Below are positions 14,001 to 22,375 of a stretch of DNA of 64,000 nucleotides, one piece after another. Each line of letters starts with the position of its first letter. Within the stretch, counting starts at the first letter, position 1. The DNA is from Timema cristinae (Eukaryota; Arthropoda; Insecta; Phasmatodea; Timematidae): NCBI GenBank assembly GCA_039000515.1, contig JBCFYV010000024.1:18783541-18847540 (forward strand), given 5' to 3'. The notes beneath the pieces were generated by a model. The model saw only the letters and a list, made by a program, of their open reading frames with translations. It did not search any database and was not told the origin of the DNA. Position numbers and translations under genes: made by a program.

Positions 14001-17000
14001 AGAACACATTGAAAAAATATTAGAGGTGGGTTAAAATTTGCTATCGTTCTAATAGGGTCTATGTTATCTACAAAAGGTTTTTTTCACAGGCAATTAATGG
14101 CTATATTCCACTAGATCTGGTAAAACTTAGGAGGTGGTGCAGGACAGGATAAAATGGAGGCAGTTGGTGAAGTAAATGCCTGATATAAAACAGTTTTTTC
14201 CGAACTTTTCCCAATATTAGACCTCGAGATAAAGGTTCGATGCACACGGAGACCACCCACTTTTATATACTACCTACCTGCCACTTGTCAAAGCAGGACT
14301 TTTCTGCTGAAAGTGTTATCTACAGTAACCCCATGGCTTCTTTGGTACTGAGCGACATCTCACAGCTGACAGCTGATGGATTTGAAAAGTTACCAGACCA
14401 AATTATGTATCCCTACTCCGAACCATATGATCTGCAAAAACATGTGATTAGTAGCTGTCACTTCCGACAGTCAACATTTAGGTATATACCTAAATGTTGA
14501 CTGTTGGAAGTCACCTGTTAGCTGTCAGTCAGCACCTAAGAAGCCATGGGGCTACTGTAGGTGTGTGTGTTATAATCACTTTTTAAATATAAAGAAGTCA
14601 AAGCGAAGCTTGAAAGATGCGAAGCTAGGTCGAAGATAAGATTGTTGTTGTCGTCACATAGAACTATTTTTGATGTATAAATTATCCATTAATGCATCTA
14701 ACTAAAGATAAAGGTTTAAAGAGAGGAAAATATCAAGTATACTTTACTATTTTATGCTGACATTTCTGATTTTACCCAAGCTTCAATTATTATTGATATT
14801 CTTTCAATTAAAAAATGACTCCTGGACACGGGAATCAAACCGGGAACTCGGGACTACTTAAAGGATATGATATTTAGATGCGGCTATAACCGTAATCAAT
14901 GACTATAAAAGCTAACGTATTTAATCACTTGAATTAAAGATGTCATTTAATCACCAGTTGATGTTAAAATACTTTCTAAAAGCTGTTCTAAAATTATTGA
15001 TTATATGTTGAAATACGACATACTCGGTAAGATATTTCAAATGTGATCATAATATATATATCAAAGTTTTCCTTTCCTTCAAAATATTTAGAAGACGCGT
15101 AGGTATCAAGTCGAAGCGAGGGATATTTGTTGTTCAACTCCGACTTGAATATTTCGAAGCTTCGCACACACCTAGTGATACAAAGTAAGATCCAATCCAA
15201 GTCCACAAAGTTCCCCGTTCCCCCTCAACTCTCTTAACGTAGGCTGCTCTTGGTCTATCATTCTTGGTGTTGTTCCAGTAGAACCGTCTGTTGTCCTGGG
15301 ACTGTCTGGCACGAGGATGGGTGCTTACAGAGTTCCCCAAGAATGAGAAGGAGTTCAAGATATTAGACCTTGCGGAGACACCACCAAACAGGTGAAAGAA
15401 ATTATTATTTCCTATAATTTGACTAAACTGTCATCATTAATACAATAAATATAGCCATAAATCCTTAAATTGTTGCTATGATTGTAGGTACTCAACAAAT
15501 AAGCGAATAGATCACATTAAACAGAACAAAATTTGTTTTTCACACGTCTTTGTGCCTGTTCAGGCTGTACGCATACTAGGAATGAGGAAGGTAGATTTTA
15601 GAGAAATGTACCCCATGTGTGTGGAAAAGACAGTGGTAAATGATTTATTAAAAACTACCCCTAATGCAATCGATCAGGACTCGAAACCCAATATCCCGGT
15701 AATCCAGTAGAACACGAGAGTGACTCATTAGACCATGGAGCCACCAATGCGGGTTATAGCAAGAACTAACTGCGTGGCTGAATACGCATCACCAAGCTCA
15801 AATTTAATTAACATCACGCCATCACGTAGGGATCTCTCTGAAAGTTTTTTCTACAATCTATTGAATAAATGGTAGGAAAGCTTTCAGAAGTCAATTCCTA
15901 CCGTGAACACAATAATATCATATTTAATTTGACATTTTATCATTACCGCTTAGGAGCACTACTGTGTCTCGGTATTTGGTCTCAAACCCCAGATTATTCC
16001 CTCTCCCCACGGTTGATCAAGCAGGACAGCTCGATATCCCCGGTTGTTTTGGGCCTGAGTCACAAAAAGACAAGTCTTGATTATAATAGTTCGAAATATA
16101 TTGTATTTTATCATTAATGGCGTGGTCAAGATAAACTCGGGTATCTATTGGCAGTATAAAGTCTAACCGAGTCGAAGATAGCTGCGTTATCTGATAGCTT
16201 GTGATCTTAATTGATCACTCATATGTAGCGATTATTTCTGCACGTCCAACACAGACTCTGCCTTAAAATATGAGTGAAGAATGACCCTGGGCACGAGACG
16301 ACTCCTGTATAGCTAAGTGGTTAGAGCATTGGCGTACTAAACTAATGGTTCAGGCATCATATTTCAATTTTAAAAATATTATATTAAAATGCGGGTATAA
16401 CCGTAAATTTTATTAACTATAATAGCCTAACTGTTTAATTCATCAGGTATCTTTATCAATTCGAATCGTAGTTAGGTAGAAGCTGATTAGTCCACCGTGG
16501 TACGAAGTTGGATAGGGTAGAAGGGGTTTTTAATACTCTATAGGAGCTGTTCCAGGTGTTAATAGGTCTCAGTTTGTGTTAAGGTTCCTAAAAATCATCG
16601 TGTACTTAAACATTATAATGGTTGCTACTAGTAATAAATATTCTGTTGTGCCTTAAGTACTTTAACTGCCGCATTGTTTGAACTATAAACAGTCTAGTGT
16701 TAATTAATATTTTGTAAGACTTTGGAGACAGGAGGGTGAATCCCCCACCCCACTGGCTAGAACGGGTTTGTTGTCGACGCACCCTAGTACATTCCCAATA
16801 GCGACTCTACACCAACATTTAAAGATATCGAGTATCAAGAACCATTTCAGGAAGCTTGCGCAGTGATTCTACGACAAGGTACCGGTCTCATCCAACCCTC
16901 TCAGGCTTTTGTGTACCATGGAGGGTCCCACAATCATCCCCCCTTTTATGATAGACGAGACGCTTCACTGCATATAAACGACCTGGCTTTCATAGAGTAA

Positions 17001-20000
17001 TATGTAGCAATACCTCTAAAAGACAGTAGTTGAATTCTTCTCTTGTGTATTATTTTATCTGGTACAACTAATTCGGGCTCTTAAGAGTATTTTTTTTTTT
17101 AATTCGACAACCCGTCACTTTAAGGTGTGACCAAAAGTTTCAGTTTTAATTCATTATTGTGTTTCCTTGAGGAATGTTTGTTATTAGAATCAACATGAGG
17201 TCCAAGCATCGTATGACTTACGGTGATTGTTGCAGAGTGATTGTTCTAGACGTTCATCCAGAGAAATGTGTGTCTGTTAGGAGAATCAACATGAGGTCCA
17301 AGCATCGTATGACTTACGGTGATTGTTGCAGAGTGATTGTTCTAGACGTTCATCCAGAGAAATGTGTGTCTGTTAGGAGAATCAACATGAGGTCCAAGCA
17401 TCGTATGACTTACGGTGATTGTTGCAGAGTGATTGTTCTAGACGTCCTTCCAGAGAAATGTGTGTCTGTTAGGAGAATCAACATGATCTCCAAGCATCGT
17501 ATGACTTACGGTGATTGTTGCAGAGTGATTGTTCTAGACGTCCATCCAGAGAAATGTGTGTCTGTTAGGAGAATCAACATGAGGTCCAAGCATCGTATGA
17601 CTTACGGTGATTGTTGCAGAGTGATTGTTCTAGACGTTCATCCAGAGAAATGTGTGTCTGTTAGGAGAATCAACATGAGGTCCAAGCATCGTATGACTTA
17701 CGGTGATTGTTGCAGAGTGATTGTTCTAGACGTTCATCCAGAGAAATGTGTGTCTGTTAGGAGAATCAACATGAGGTCCAAGCATCGTATGACTTACGGT
17801 GATTGTTGCAGAGTGATTGTTCTAGACGTCCATCCAGAGAAATGTGTGTCTGTTAGGAGAATCAACATGAGGTCCAAGCATCGTATGACTTACGGTGATT
17901 GTTGCAGAGTGATTGTTCTAGACGTCCATCCAGAGAAATGTGTCTGTTAGGAGAATCAACATGAGCTCCAAGTATCATATGACTCTCGGTGATTGTTGCA
18001 GAGTGATTGTTCTAGACGTCCATCCAGAGAAATGTGTGTCTGTTAGGAGAATCAACATGAGGTCCAAGCATCGTATGACTTACGGTGATTGTTGCAGAGT
18101 GATTGTTCTAGACGTTCATCCAGAGAAATGTGTGTCTGTTAGGAGAATCAACATGAGGTCCAAGCATCATATGACTCTCGGTGATTGTTGCAGAGTGATT
18201 GTTCTAGACGTCCATCCAGAGAAATGTGTGTCTGTTAGGAGAATCAACATGAGGTCCAAGCATCGTATGACTTACGGTGATTGTTGCAGAGTGATTGTTC
18301 TAGACGTCCATCCAGAGAAATGTGTGTCTGTTAGGAGAATCAACATGAGGTCCAAGCATCGTATGACTTACGGTGATTGTTGCAGAGTGATTGTTCTAGA
18401 CGTCCATCCAGAGAAATGTGTGTCTGTTAGGAGAATCAACATGAGGTCCAAGCATCGTATGACTTACGGTGATTGTTGCAGAGTGATTGTTCTAGACGTC
18501 CATCCAGAGGAATGTGTGTCTGTTAGTAGAATCAACATGAGGTCCAAGAATCGTATGACTTACGGTGATTGTTGCAGAGTGATTGTTCTAGACGTCCATC
18601 CAGAGAAATGTGTGTCTGTTAGGAGAATCAACATGAGGTCCAAGCATCGTATGACTCTCGGTGATTGTTGCAGAGTGATTGTTCTAGACGTCCTTCCAGG
18701 GGAATGTGTGTCTGTTAGGAGAACCAACATGAGCTCCAAGCATCATATGACTCTCGGTGATTGTTGCAGAGTGATAGTTCTAGACGTCCTTCCAGAGGAA
18801 TGTGTGTCTGTTAGGAGAATCAACATGATCTCCAAGCATCGTATGACTTACGGTGATTGTTGCAGAGTGATTGTTCTAGACGTTCATCCAGAGGAATGTG
18901 TGTCTGTTAGGAGAATCAACATGAGCTCCAAGTATCATATGACTCTCGGTGATTGTTGCAGAGTGATAGTTCTAGACGTCCTTCCAGAGGAATGTGTGTC
19001 TGTTAGGAGAATCAACATGATCTCCAAGCATCATATGACTCTCGGTGATTGTTGCAGAGTGATAGTTCTAGACGTCCTTCCAGAGGAATGTGTGTCTGTT
19101 AGGAGAATCAACATGATCTCCAAGCATCATATGACTCTCGGTGATTGTTGCAGAGTGATAGTTCTAGACGTCCTTCCAGAGGAATGTGTGTCCAGGGTTT
19201 CTGGTAGAAGGATCAACGTGTTTACGGGTTCTGAGCATCATCTCCTGTCCAATCCTCCTGAAGGACCTTCAGTTCAAGAGGTCGCTGTTCATCCTAGGGA
19301 TAAGCAAGACGTTGTTCACAATGAGGTGAGTCCATGGATATGTTGTCGAGATCAATTAATTATGTTTGTAATAAAAAAACTTTTATTTTATTGTGGGTAA
19401 TATTAAATCCATACGACATTTATTAATGGTCTGTCTATTTATCTTATAAATTGATATAATCTTTCAAAAAACATATTTAGTGTACATCTTATTATATTGA
19501 AAAGTAAATCCTGTAGACTGATAAACTCTCAGAGAAGGTTATTTCTATGGCAGCTTGATTATATTTCTAGGATTTCCAAAAAACATTCGTTTGAAACGTA
19601 TCGATCATCATTCTAAGCGTTATATATTATATATTAATTCTTATATCATAATTGTTTTAATAGATGTAGTTACTTTAGTAGTATGTTAATTGCATTTAAC
19701 AACTGTGAAAAGACCTGTTGCTAAATTTGCAATAATGTTGAGGGTTTTTTTAGCCACAAAGCGCATGCGCCAATAGTTTGAATAGTGTCGCTATTCCCTA
19801 TCGTTGGCATATCTGTCTGGATGGGCTTAATAACTGGGTTAGGTGTCATACAATTATTGTGTGGGGTCTCTAATGTCGTTTATTAAGTTTGAACTAGTCG
19901 AGATATACAGTGTGATGTAGTTGAACAAGTTAGGTTAGAGTAATTGAGAAAGGTCCCCTCTACTGTTAGTGTCCTTACATACAACTGTCCTCTTCCTGAC

Positions 20001-21224
20001 CTCGTCTTGATGTTACGTCTCTAACTCGGAGTCATGGCTCACAACGCTTTGACTATATTGCTATTCAAGGATCACTAAGGCTCTTGAGAGATTTTAGGGA
20101 CTCCCGCACCAGGAATATTCTTCCAGACTGATCAACAACCAGGCAGTGGTTTGGAAGACGGACCCATCAATTCAACTCTCCAGTCCTCCCCCTTCCTCCG
20201 ATAAGGCCAAAATTCGGGATTTATTTATCTTTCACCGGCAATATGTGAAATCCAGGCGTTCTATAAAATGCCTAAGCTTTCTATTAAATGCCAGAGTGGT
20301 TTTGGAAAAGTATGAAATAAACGAGTTTTGCTGTTGTATTTCATACTTATTTTCAAGTTCTTTGTAGTTTTGAGGTCCTGGAATTTGTTATCAATTCCTT
20401 TATCCAGTTATATGTAAGTCTCGCGCAGTTTTTTTTTTATTTTTTGCAGGTTCACCTAATTTCTAGGATTAAGTTTGTCAGGTTAAGTTATTTTAGAATA
20501 GGGTAGGTAGTTAGGTAAGGTTAAGTTAGCTATATAATGACTGGTCATTCTATAAATTTCCTACGAAAAGTATTAAATACAACATCAAAACTAATTTATT
20601 TCTTACTTTGTTAAAACCACTTTGGAATTATATAGTAAGCCTTGGCATTTTATAGAATGCCAGGTTTCCACACATTTCCGTTAACATATCCGTCAAATAG
20701 GTTTCTTCTCCTCTGAGCTTGTCATTTACTAATAGTAGCTTTGCAAGTTGGTATAACATTGTTTAAACAACAACAAATATATGTGAGCATTTAAAAAACA
20801 ATATCGAGTCTCTCAAGCAGAGCAGACAGAGCTGAAAATTTCTATTTGATATTGGAAAACGCTGAATTATTGTGACTGTCACGTGACCACGTTTCTGTTC
20901 TGCTATTGGTTTTTGGTGACCGTGGTACTCCCCAGTAATGGAACAGATACAAAATGTGTTTACCTCTTTAGAAATAAACAGTAAATTTGTAATTTTAATT
21001 AAATCTCAGCTACCCAGACAAATGAATAATTTTATGTTAAGGTGTATCGCTACGTGGAAGATTTAGAAGAGATGCTTCACTACGCCGGTGAGACTGCGAG
21101 TCACGTGGATGGCACATGTTCGGTGGCCCACGTATTCGAGCAGGTATCGGCTTGTGTGATCCGCCTGCCCCCTCTGCCCCGCCAAGACTATCTCTCCTCC
21201 ACGACACGTCTGATTTCGATTTAG
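1039..21224 (+). CDS. AK8: Adenylate kinase 8-like gene, 8 exons, 5' partial
   Basis: Joined exons: 1039-1138, 1636-1725, 6773-6894, 9370-9547, 13907-14025, 15282-15391, 19154-19325, 21042-21224. They give one open frame of 357 codons plus a TAG stop, with every intron phase matching. Seen in order: end of kinase domain 1 (WILV then [10 protein letters not shown], the DGFPR-type motif); a linker resembling the AK8 inter-domain helix ([20 protein letters not shown]); the domain-2 P-loop [10 protein letters not shown]; an NMP-binding segment; [11 protein letters not shown]; the strand RVIVLDV; a LID start RRINVFTG; and a C-terminal helix [10 protein letters not shown]8 is a two-domain nucleoside monophosphate kinase, known in other animals from cilia and sperm tails, that moves phosphate between ATP and AMP-type nucleotides. 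About the first 110 residues of the family are missing to the left, and about 50 residues around the first LID were not found. Assignment rests on collinear similarity recalled from the family, not on a search. Confidence 0.88.
1254..1550 (+). mobile_element. SINE A' (diverged)
   Basis: A head like GGCCGCATGGTCTAAGG, box-B-like GGGTTTCGAATCCC, body CTTTCCACACTCTATCCATG, and tail ending GTAAGACGCTGTACTAAG. Confidence 0.7.
1636..1725 (+). CDS. AK8: AK8-like exon b (DFP motif)
   Basis: The acceptor is ggttgcag and the likely donor is cctaa|gtaac, a weak match. It is 90 nt, phase 1 in and out. It begins [15 protein letters not shown], the adenylate-kinase DGFPR-type segment, then PPSRHQLVP, which lines up with the PRHVIVL strand of AK8. 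The in-frame TAA 10 bases past the donor shows that the exon must end here. Another donor, ctg|gttccg, is possible but fits the family less well. Confidence 0.72.
   Translation: MSPPPRRKQLRCRGARTLRHVISWFRPRS
1835..2145. repeat. Nested inverted repeat with GATA/TATC microsatellites
   Basis: CTTTACTAATACTAT, TATC runs and GATA runs are repeated in both orientations, giving two hairpins inside a longer one whose ends are AAAAGTTAATTTT and AAAATTAACTTTT. It lies in an AK8 intron. The unit resembles a foldback element with an internal tetranucleotide tract. Confidence 0.6.
2745..2998 (+). mobile_element. SINE A' (diverged)
   Basis: The head has GGCCACATGGTTTAAGGC. The box-B region is decayed. 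The tail has GCGTATAACCCGAATGGGTA. Confidence 0.7.
3163..3407. mobile_element. Foldback MITE, pogo-like ends, copy 1
   Basis: Flanked by TA on both sides. The ends CACTAGCCCCGTGGCTTCTT and AAAGAATCCATGGAGCTACTG form a terminal inverted repeat of about 45 bases that continues into GCTGACTGACAGCTCACAGC. A palindrome around the sequence CATTTAGC sits off-centre. It is inserted into a Harbinger-like MITE. Confidence 0.8.
3522..3723. mobile_element. Harbinger-like foldback MITE, inner copy
   Basis: A near-perfect palindrome of 202 bases from GGGCCAGTTTCATAGTCAAA to its complement at the right end. Flanked by TAA and TTA, a TWA-type target as used by PIF/Harbinger elements. It is inserted in an older member of its own family. 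Confidence 0.8.
4081..4352 (+). mobile_element. SINE A'
   Basis: The head is CTGCGTGGTCTAACGTGC and box B is TGTTCGATCCCGG. The tail is GTAAGACACGGTGCTAAAAT. Confidence 0.75.
4660..4685. repeat. (TA)n microsatellite
   Basis: A pure run of TA dinucleotides inside an AK8 intron. Confidence 0.9.
5450..5900. other. Unique GC-richer stretch in an AK8 intron
   Basis: No repeat was recognised. Two short frames (77 codons on the - strand, 63 on the +) are open but have no domain. The missing LID exon of AK8 domain 1 was looked for here and not found. Confidence 0.25.
5940..6115 (-). repeat. tRNA-like dispersed repeat H
   Basis: CCGTCCATTAATTCATCACT, then GAAAGGGCAAACTCAC and the complement of a tRNA-like head (CCACTGAGCTAAGGTGTTGG). 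Related stretches are at 9060-9125 (opposite strand) and 47150-47265. Confidence 0.45.
6773..6894 (+). CDS. AK8: AK8-like exon c (inter-domain linker)
   Basis: The acceptor is tgtgacag and the donor cag|gtatta; it is 122 nt and its two leading bases complete a Lys codon with exon b. It encodes a Ser/Ala-rich start and then [20 protein letters not shown], like the helix joining the two kinase domains in AK8. Joining b to c directly skips the expected LID of domain 1. A missing intermediate exon would have to be of length 3n with phase 1 at both ends; none was recognised in 1726-6770. Confidence 0.78.
7606..7875 (+). mobile_element. SINE A, full length
   Basis: A tRNA-derived SINE: box-A-like GGCGTTGTTGGCTAACGCGC, box B GGTTCGAATCTCGG, a body with TCCCTCCACGCAAATGCGG, and the tail CCCGAACGGGTAGTAAGACG followed by ATT repeats. 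Confidence 0.85.
8113..8400 (+). mobile_element. SINE C, full length
   Basis: A tRNA-like head GGCCTCGTGGTGTAGTGGTC, box B GGGTTCGATTCCTGG, a body with GGTTAGTTAGGTTTGACTTA and an end near ACCCTGGGCAACGCTCTGTA. The tail differs from families A and B. Confidence 0.8.
8745..8987 (-). mobile_element. SINE A', inverted
   Basis: Complement of the family body (CTTGCATGGAGGGAGAATGG) and box B (ACCGGGATTCGGG). It lies in the AK8 intron before exon d. Confidence 0.7.
9370..9547 (+). CDS. AK8: AK8-like exon d (domain-2 P-loop)
   Basis: The acceptor is tgttgcag and the donor catg|gtatgt; it is 178 nt, phase 0 in and 1 out. It encodes [19 protein letters not shown], then [20 protein letters not shown], a Walker A loop of the adenylate-kinase kind (GxxGxGK followed by TQ). 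It is GC-rich against its surroundings. Its last seven bases plus the donor are the founder unit of the 31-bp minisatellite that follows directly. Confidence 0.92.
9541..11770 (+). repeat. 31-bp minisatellite built on a splice donor, about 72 copies
   Basis: The unit is GTTCACGGTATGTACAG followed by TCCTGATCATAGAT, with few variants (C/T in the TTCAYGG, GTCC/GGTC, GATC/GGTC). The first unit overlaps the end of AK8 exon d: its GTTCATG is coding and its GGTATGT is the exon's donor. So every unit carries a copy of the exon-intron junction. The unit is not a multiple of three and contains TGA and TAG, so reading into it hits a stop within about 47 bases. There are no spacers. Confidence 0.95.
12526..13040 (+). 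mobile_element. SINE A', interrupted by a younger SINE A
   Basis: The head and body run to 12735 and the tail (ACCTGAAAGGTTAGTAAGAC) resumes at about 13000. The inserted SINE A (12736-12999) is flanked by an 11-13-base target duplication that includes the sequence AACCTGAA/GACCTGAA. Confidence 0.8.
12736..12999 (+). mobile_element. SINE A, nested
   Basis: Full head (GGCGTAGTTGGCTAACGCGC), box B and tail ending GTGCTAAATAATAAAATAAA. It is inserted in the tail of the SINE A' at 12526. Confidence 0.85.
13154..13720 (+). mobile_element. SINE A, interrupted by a SINE C
   Basis: The head is GTGTAGTTGGCTAAAGTGC; the body runs to ACCTGAACAGGT at 13384, where SINE C begins. The motif returns as ACCTGAACACGTTGTAAGAC at about 13737, which marks the target duplication. 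Confidence 0.75.
13384..13720 (+). mobile_element. SINE C, nested in a SINE A tail
   Basis: The head is GTCCCGTGATGCGGTGGTCA, box B GGGTTCGATTCCCAG, and the end CCTTGGGCAACGGTACATTA. Confidence 0.8.
13907..14025 (+). CDS. AK8: AK8-like exon e (NMP-binding segment)
   Basis: The acceptor is tattcacag and the donor gag|gtgggt; it is 119 nt, and its first two bases complete a Val codon from exon d. It encodes [20 protein letters not shown] and on to [10 protein letters not shown], matching the NMP-binding helix region of AK8 domain 2 with its spacing kept. Confidence 0.88.
14323..14557. mobile_element. Foldback MITE, pogo-like ends, copy 2
   Basis: Same family as the element at 3163, in opposite internal orientation. 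It is bounded by TA and starts CAGTAACCCCATGGCTTCTT; the right end is GAAGCCATGGGGCTACTG. The inner palindrome TTTAGGTATATACCTAAA is intact here. The 86-codon open frame across it is a chance product. Confidence 0.8.
14805..14960 (-). mobile_element. SINE D fragment, rearranged
   Basis: Box B complement ACACGGGAATCAAACCGGGA joins directly to a + oriented GGATATGATATTTAGATGCG segment. The two halves are in opposite orientation. Confidence 0.5.
15282..15391 (+). CDS. AK8: AK8-like exon f (GWVL strand)
   Basis: Acceptor ttccagtag, donor cag|gtgaaa; 110 nt. The start is fixed by frame: using the AG three bases upstream would put a TAG in frame. It encodes [20 protein letters not shown] and then AETPPN, aligning with the DCI..GWVL..PR and NPNR stretches of AK8. 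The DGFPR-type motif has become TEFPK. Confidence 0.9.
15557..15757 (-). mobile_element. SINE A', inverted, diverged
   Basis: Complement of tail, body (TGTGTGTGGAAAAGACAGTG) and head (TAGACCATGGAGCCACC). It lies in the AK8 intron before exon g. Confidence 0.6.
16205..16450 (+). mobile_element. SINE D, diverged
   Basis: It has GATCACTCATATG, TTAAAATATGAGTGAA, a head TATAGCTAAGTGGTTAGAGC and GCGGGTATAACCGTAA. Confidence 0.6.
17176..19153 (+). repeat. 96-bp minisatellite built on a splice acceptor and exon start, 21 acceptor copies
   Basis: Each unit ends GATTGTTGCAG and then continues as the start of AK8 exon g (AGTGATTGTTCTAGACGT). The rest of the unit also resembles the exon: [12 protein letters not shown] against [14 protein letters not shown]. 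Acceptors fall at 17235 and then every 96 bases to 17907, at 18001 after a 2-bp deletion near 17942, and then every 96 bases to 19153. The unit is 32 codons and open in the AK8 frame. From 18002 the frame runs without a stop into exon g; from the first eight units it ends at TAG 17948-17950. Confidence 0.95.
19154..19325 (+). CDS. AK8: AK8-like exon g (LID of domain 2)
   Basis: The acceptor is gattgttgcag and the donor gag|gtgagt; it is 172 nt, and its first base completes an Arg codon from exon f. It encodes [18 protein letters not shown], then RRINVFTG, a diverged form of the LID signature RRxxxxTGxxYH, and a basic tail ending DVVHNE. The exon's first part and its acceptor are repeated 20 more times directly upstream, so the real 5' boundary in mRNA could be any of several in-frame acceptors. 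The one given is closest to the family. Confidence 0.85.
20243..20675. mobile_element. Foldback MITE of about 430 bp
   Basis: Arms of about 80 bases in inverted orientation: CCAGGCGTTCTATAAAATGC at the left and its diverged complement (GCATTTTATAGAATGCCAGG) at the right. Both continue into a GTGGTTTT...AAGAAATAAA segment. It lies in the last AK8 intron. Family not recognised. Confidence 0.7.
21042..21224 (+). CDS. AK8: AK8-like terminal exon h
   Basis: The acceptor is tatgttaag; it is 183 nt including the TAG stop, phase 0. It encodes [17 protein letters not shown] and a tail ending in RLISI, like the C-terminal helix and tail of AK8 (FYRN..DLEQLYG). About 330 bases of AT-rich 3' UTR follow, up to a polyadenylation signal. 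Confidence 0.85.
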   Translation: MYRYVEDLEEMLHYAGETASHVDGTCSVAHVFEQVSACVIRLPPLPRQDYLSSTTRLISI

Positions 21225-21552
21225 AGTTCGAACAAACGTTTGACTCGCGATTAAAGACTTTGTTTGGAAACTAATTGTCTTTGTTTAGAAAGAGATTTAT
21301 TTGTTTCGTTGATCCAAAACTTGTTTTTTTTTTATCATTTATTTGATGTGTTGTACTGATAGTTTAAATGGCGAAGTGTGTTAAAATAGGCCTACTATAT
21401 GTGCTAGTGGTAAGATGTTCAAAATATTGTGTAACATAATTATTTGTTTATCATGTTGAAGGTGATTTTAGATACGATATTTTTTTTAATGTTGTAAATT
21501 AAATCATATTGTATTTAAATTATTTGGTGAATCTTACTAAAAGTCAATTAGC

Positions 21553-21558
21553 AATAAA
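21553..21558 (+). terminator. Polyadenylation signal AATAAA
   Basis: A canonical AATAAA lies about 330 bases after the AK8-like stop codon, in AT-rich sequence with T-rich downstream bases. It is the best candidate 3' end for that gene. Confidence 0.55.
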
Positions 21559-22059
21559 GCCAATAACTATAAAATAACGAAATATCATTATCTTTCTTTA
21601 TAACAAATTTTAGCATTATTGTTAAGATAAAGTAAGTTTTTAATATGTATATTATTTACATACTAAAAAAAATTTAATTGTTCAAATAATTGAGTAATTA
21701 ATTATTAAATATTTACATCTTAATTATTTCGCAAATATTTTTAAATATATAAATTTTACAATCACTTAAATTAGACGTAGGGCTAAAATTGAAAATATAA
21801 GCATATCTTAGTTTCCCAATCTCTTTGACAGAGGGGTTTGCGAATTACGAATCCGATTAATGGGTCTTGATTTGTTCCTAGGTAATAACTAAAACTCTCA
21901 TGTTTGCATGGATTTGTCATTTTGGCCAGAGACTCAAATAATTAAAGCTTTTGTTGGGTATTTATTGGTAAGAGTTTTGTCCTATGTTCAGTTTTTAATT
22001 AAGTTGCCGATATAGGTTTGTGTTGACAAAGTTACTTTGAATCTGTAAGTAAATACAAA

Positions 22060-22375
22060 TCTTAATTGTTTCAAGTATGAATGGTCAGAGTTACTGGCTA
22101 CAGATACAGAGGTCACAGGTTCAATCCCCAGCGCTTTCAGATTTTCTGTGAAGCAGTGGGTCCAGAACAAGGTCAACTCAGCCTCGTAAGGACAAATGAG
22201 GAGCTACTTGAATGAAAAAGTAGTGGCTCTGGTCTATAAAACTGAGATTAATGGCTGGAGGGTTCGTTGTGCTGATCACATGACACCCTCTGTCCGTTGA
22301 AGTGGGCACTATCTTCACCAACAGAAAATGGCTGCTCGGTCAATACCCTGGTATGACTCGATTATGAGCTGATGG
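22060..22375 (+). repeat. Dispersed repeat E
   Basis: It has AGGTTCAATCCCCAGCGC, then GAGATTAATGGCTGGAGGGT and GATCACATGACACCCTCTGT. Related copies are at 28.85, 29.41 and 43.52 kb. A box-B-like core suggests a SINE. Confidence 0.6.

Noticed and set aside
14240..14500. 86-codon frame on the + strand
   Set aside because: It lies mostly inside the pogo-like MITE at 14323-14557, so it is a chance frame.
17174..19400. Two long open frames of 258 and 486 codons as a stand-alone repeat-protein gene
   Set aside because: The frames are open because the 96-bp unit is a multiple of three and copies a real AK8 exon; start codons are arbitrary and each unit carries a splice acceptor.
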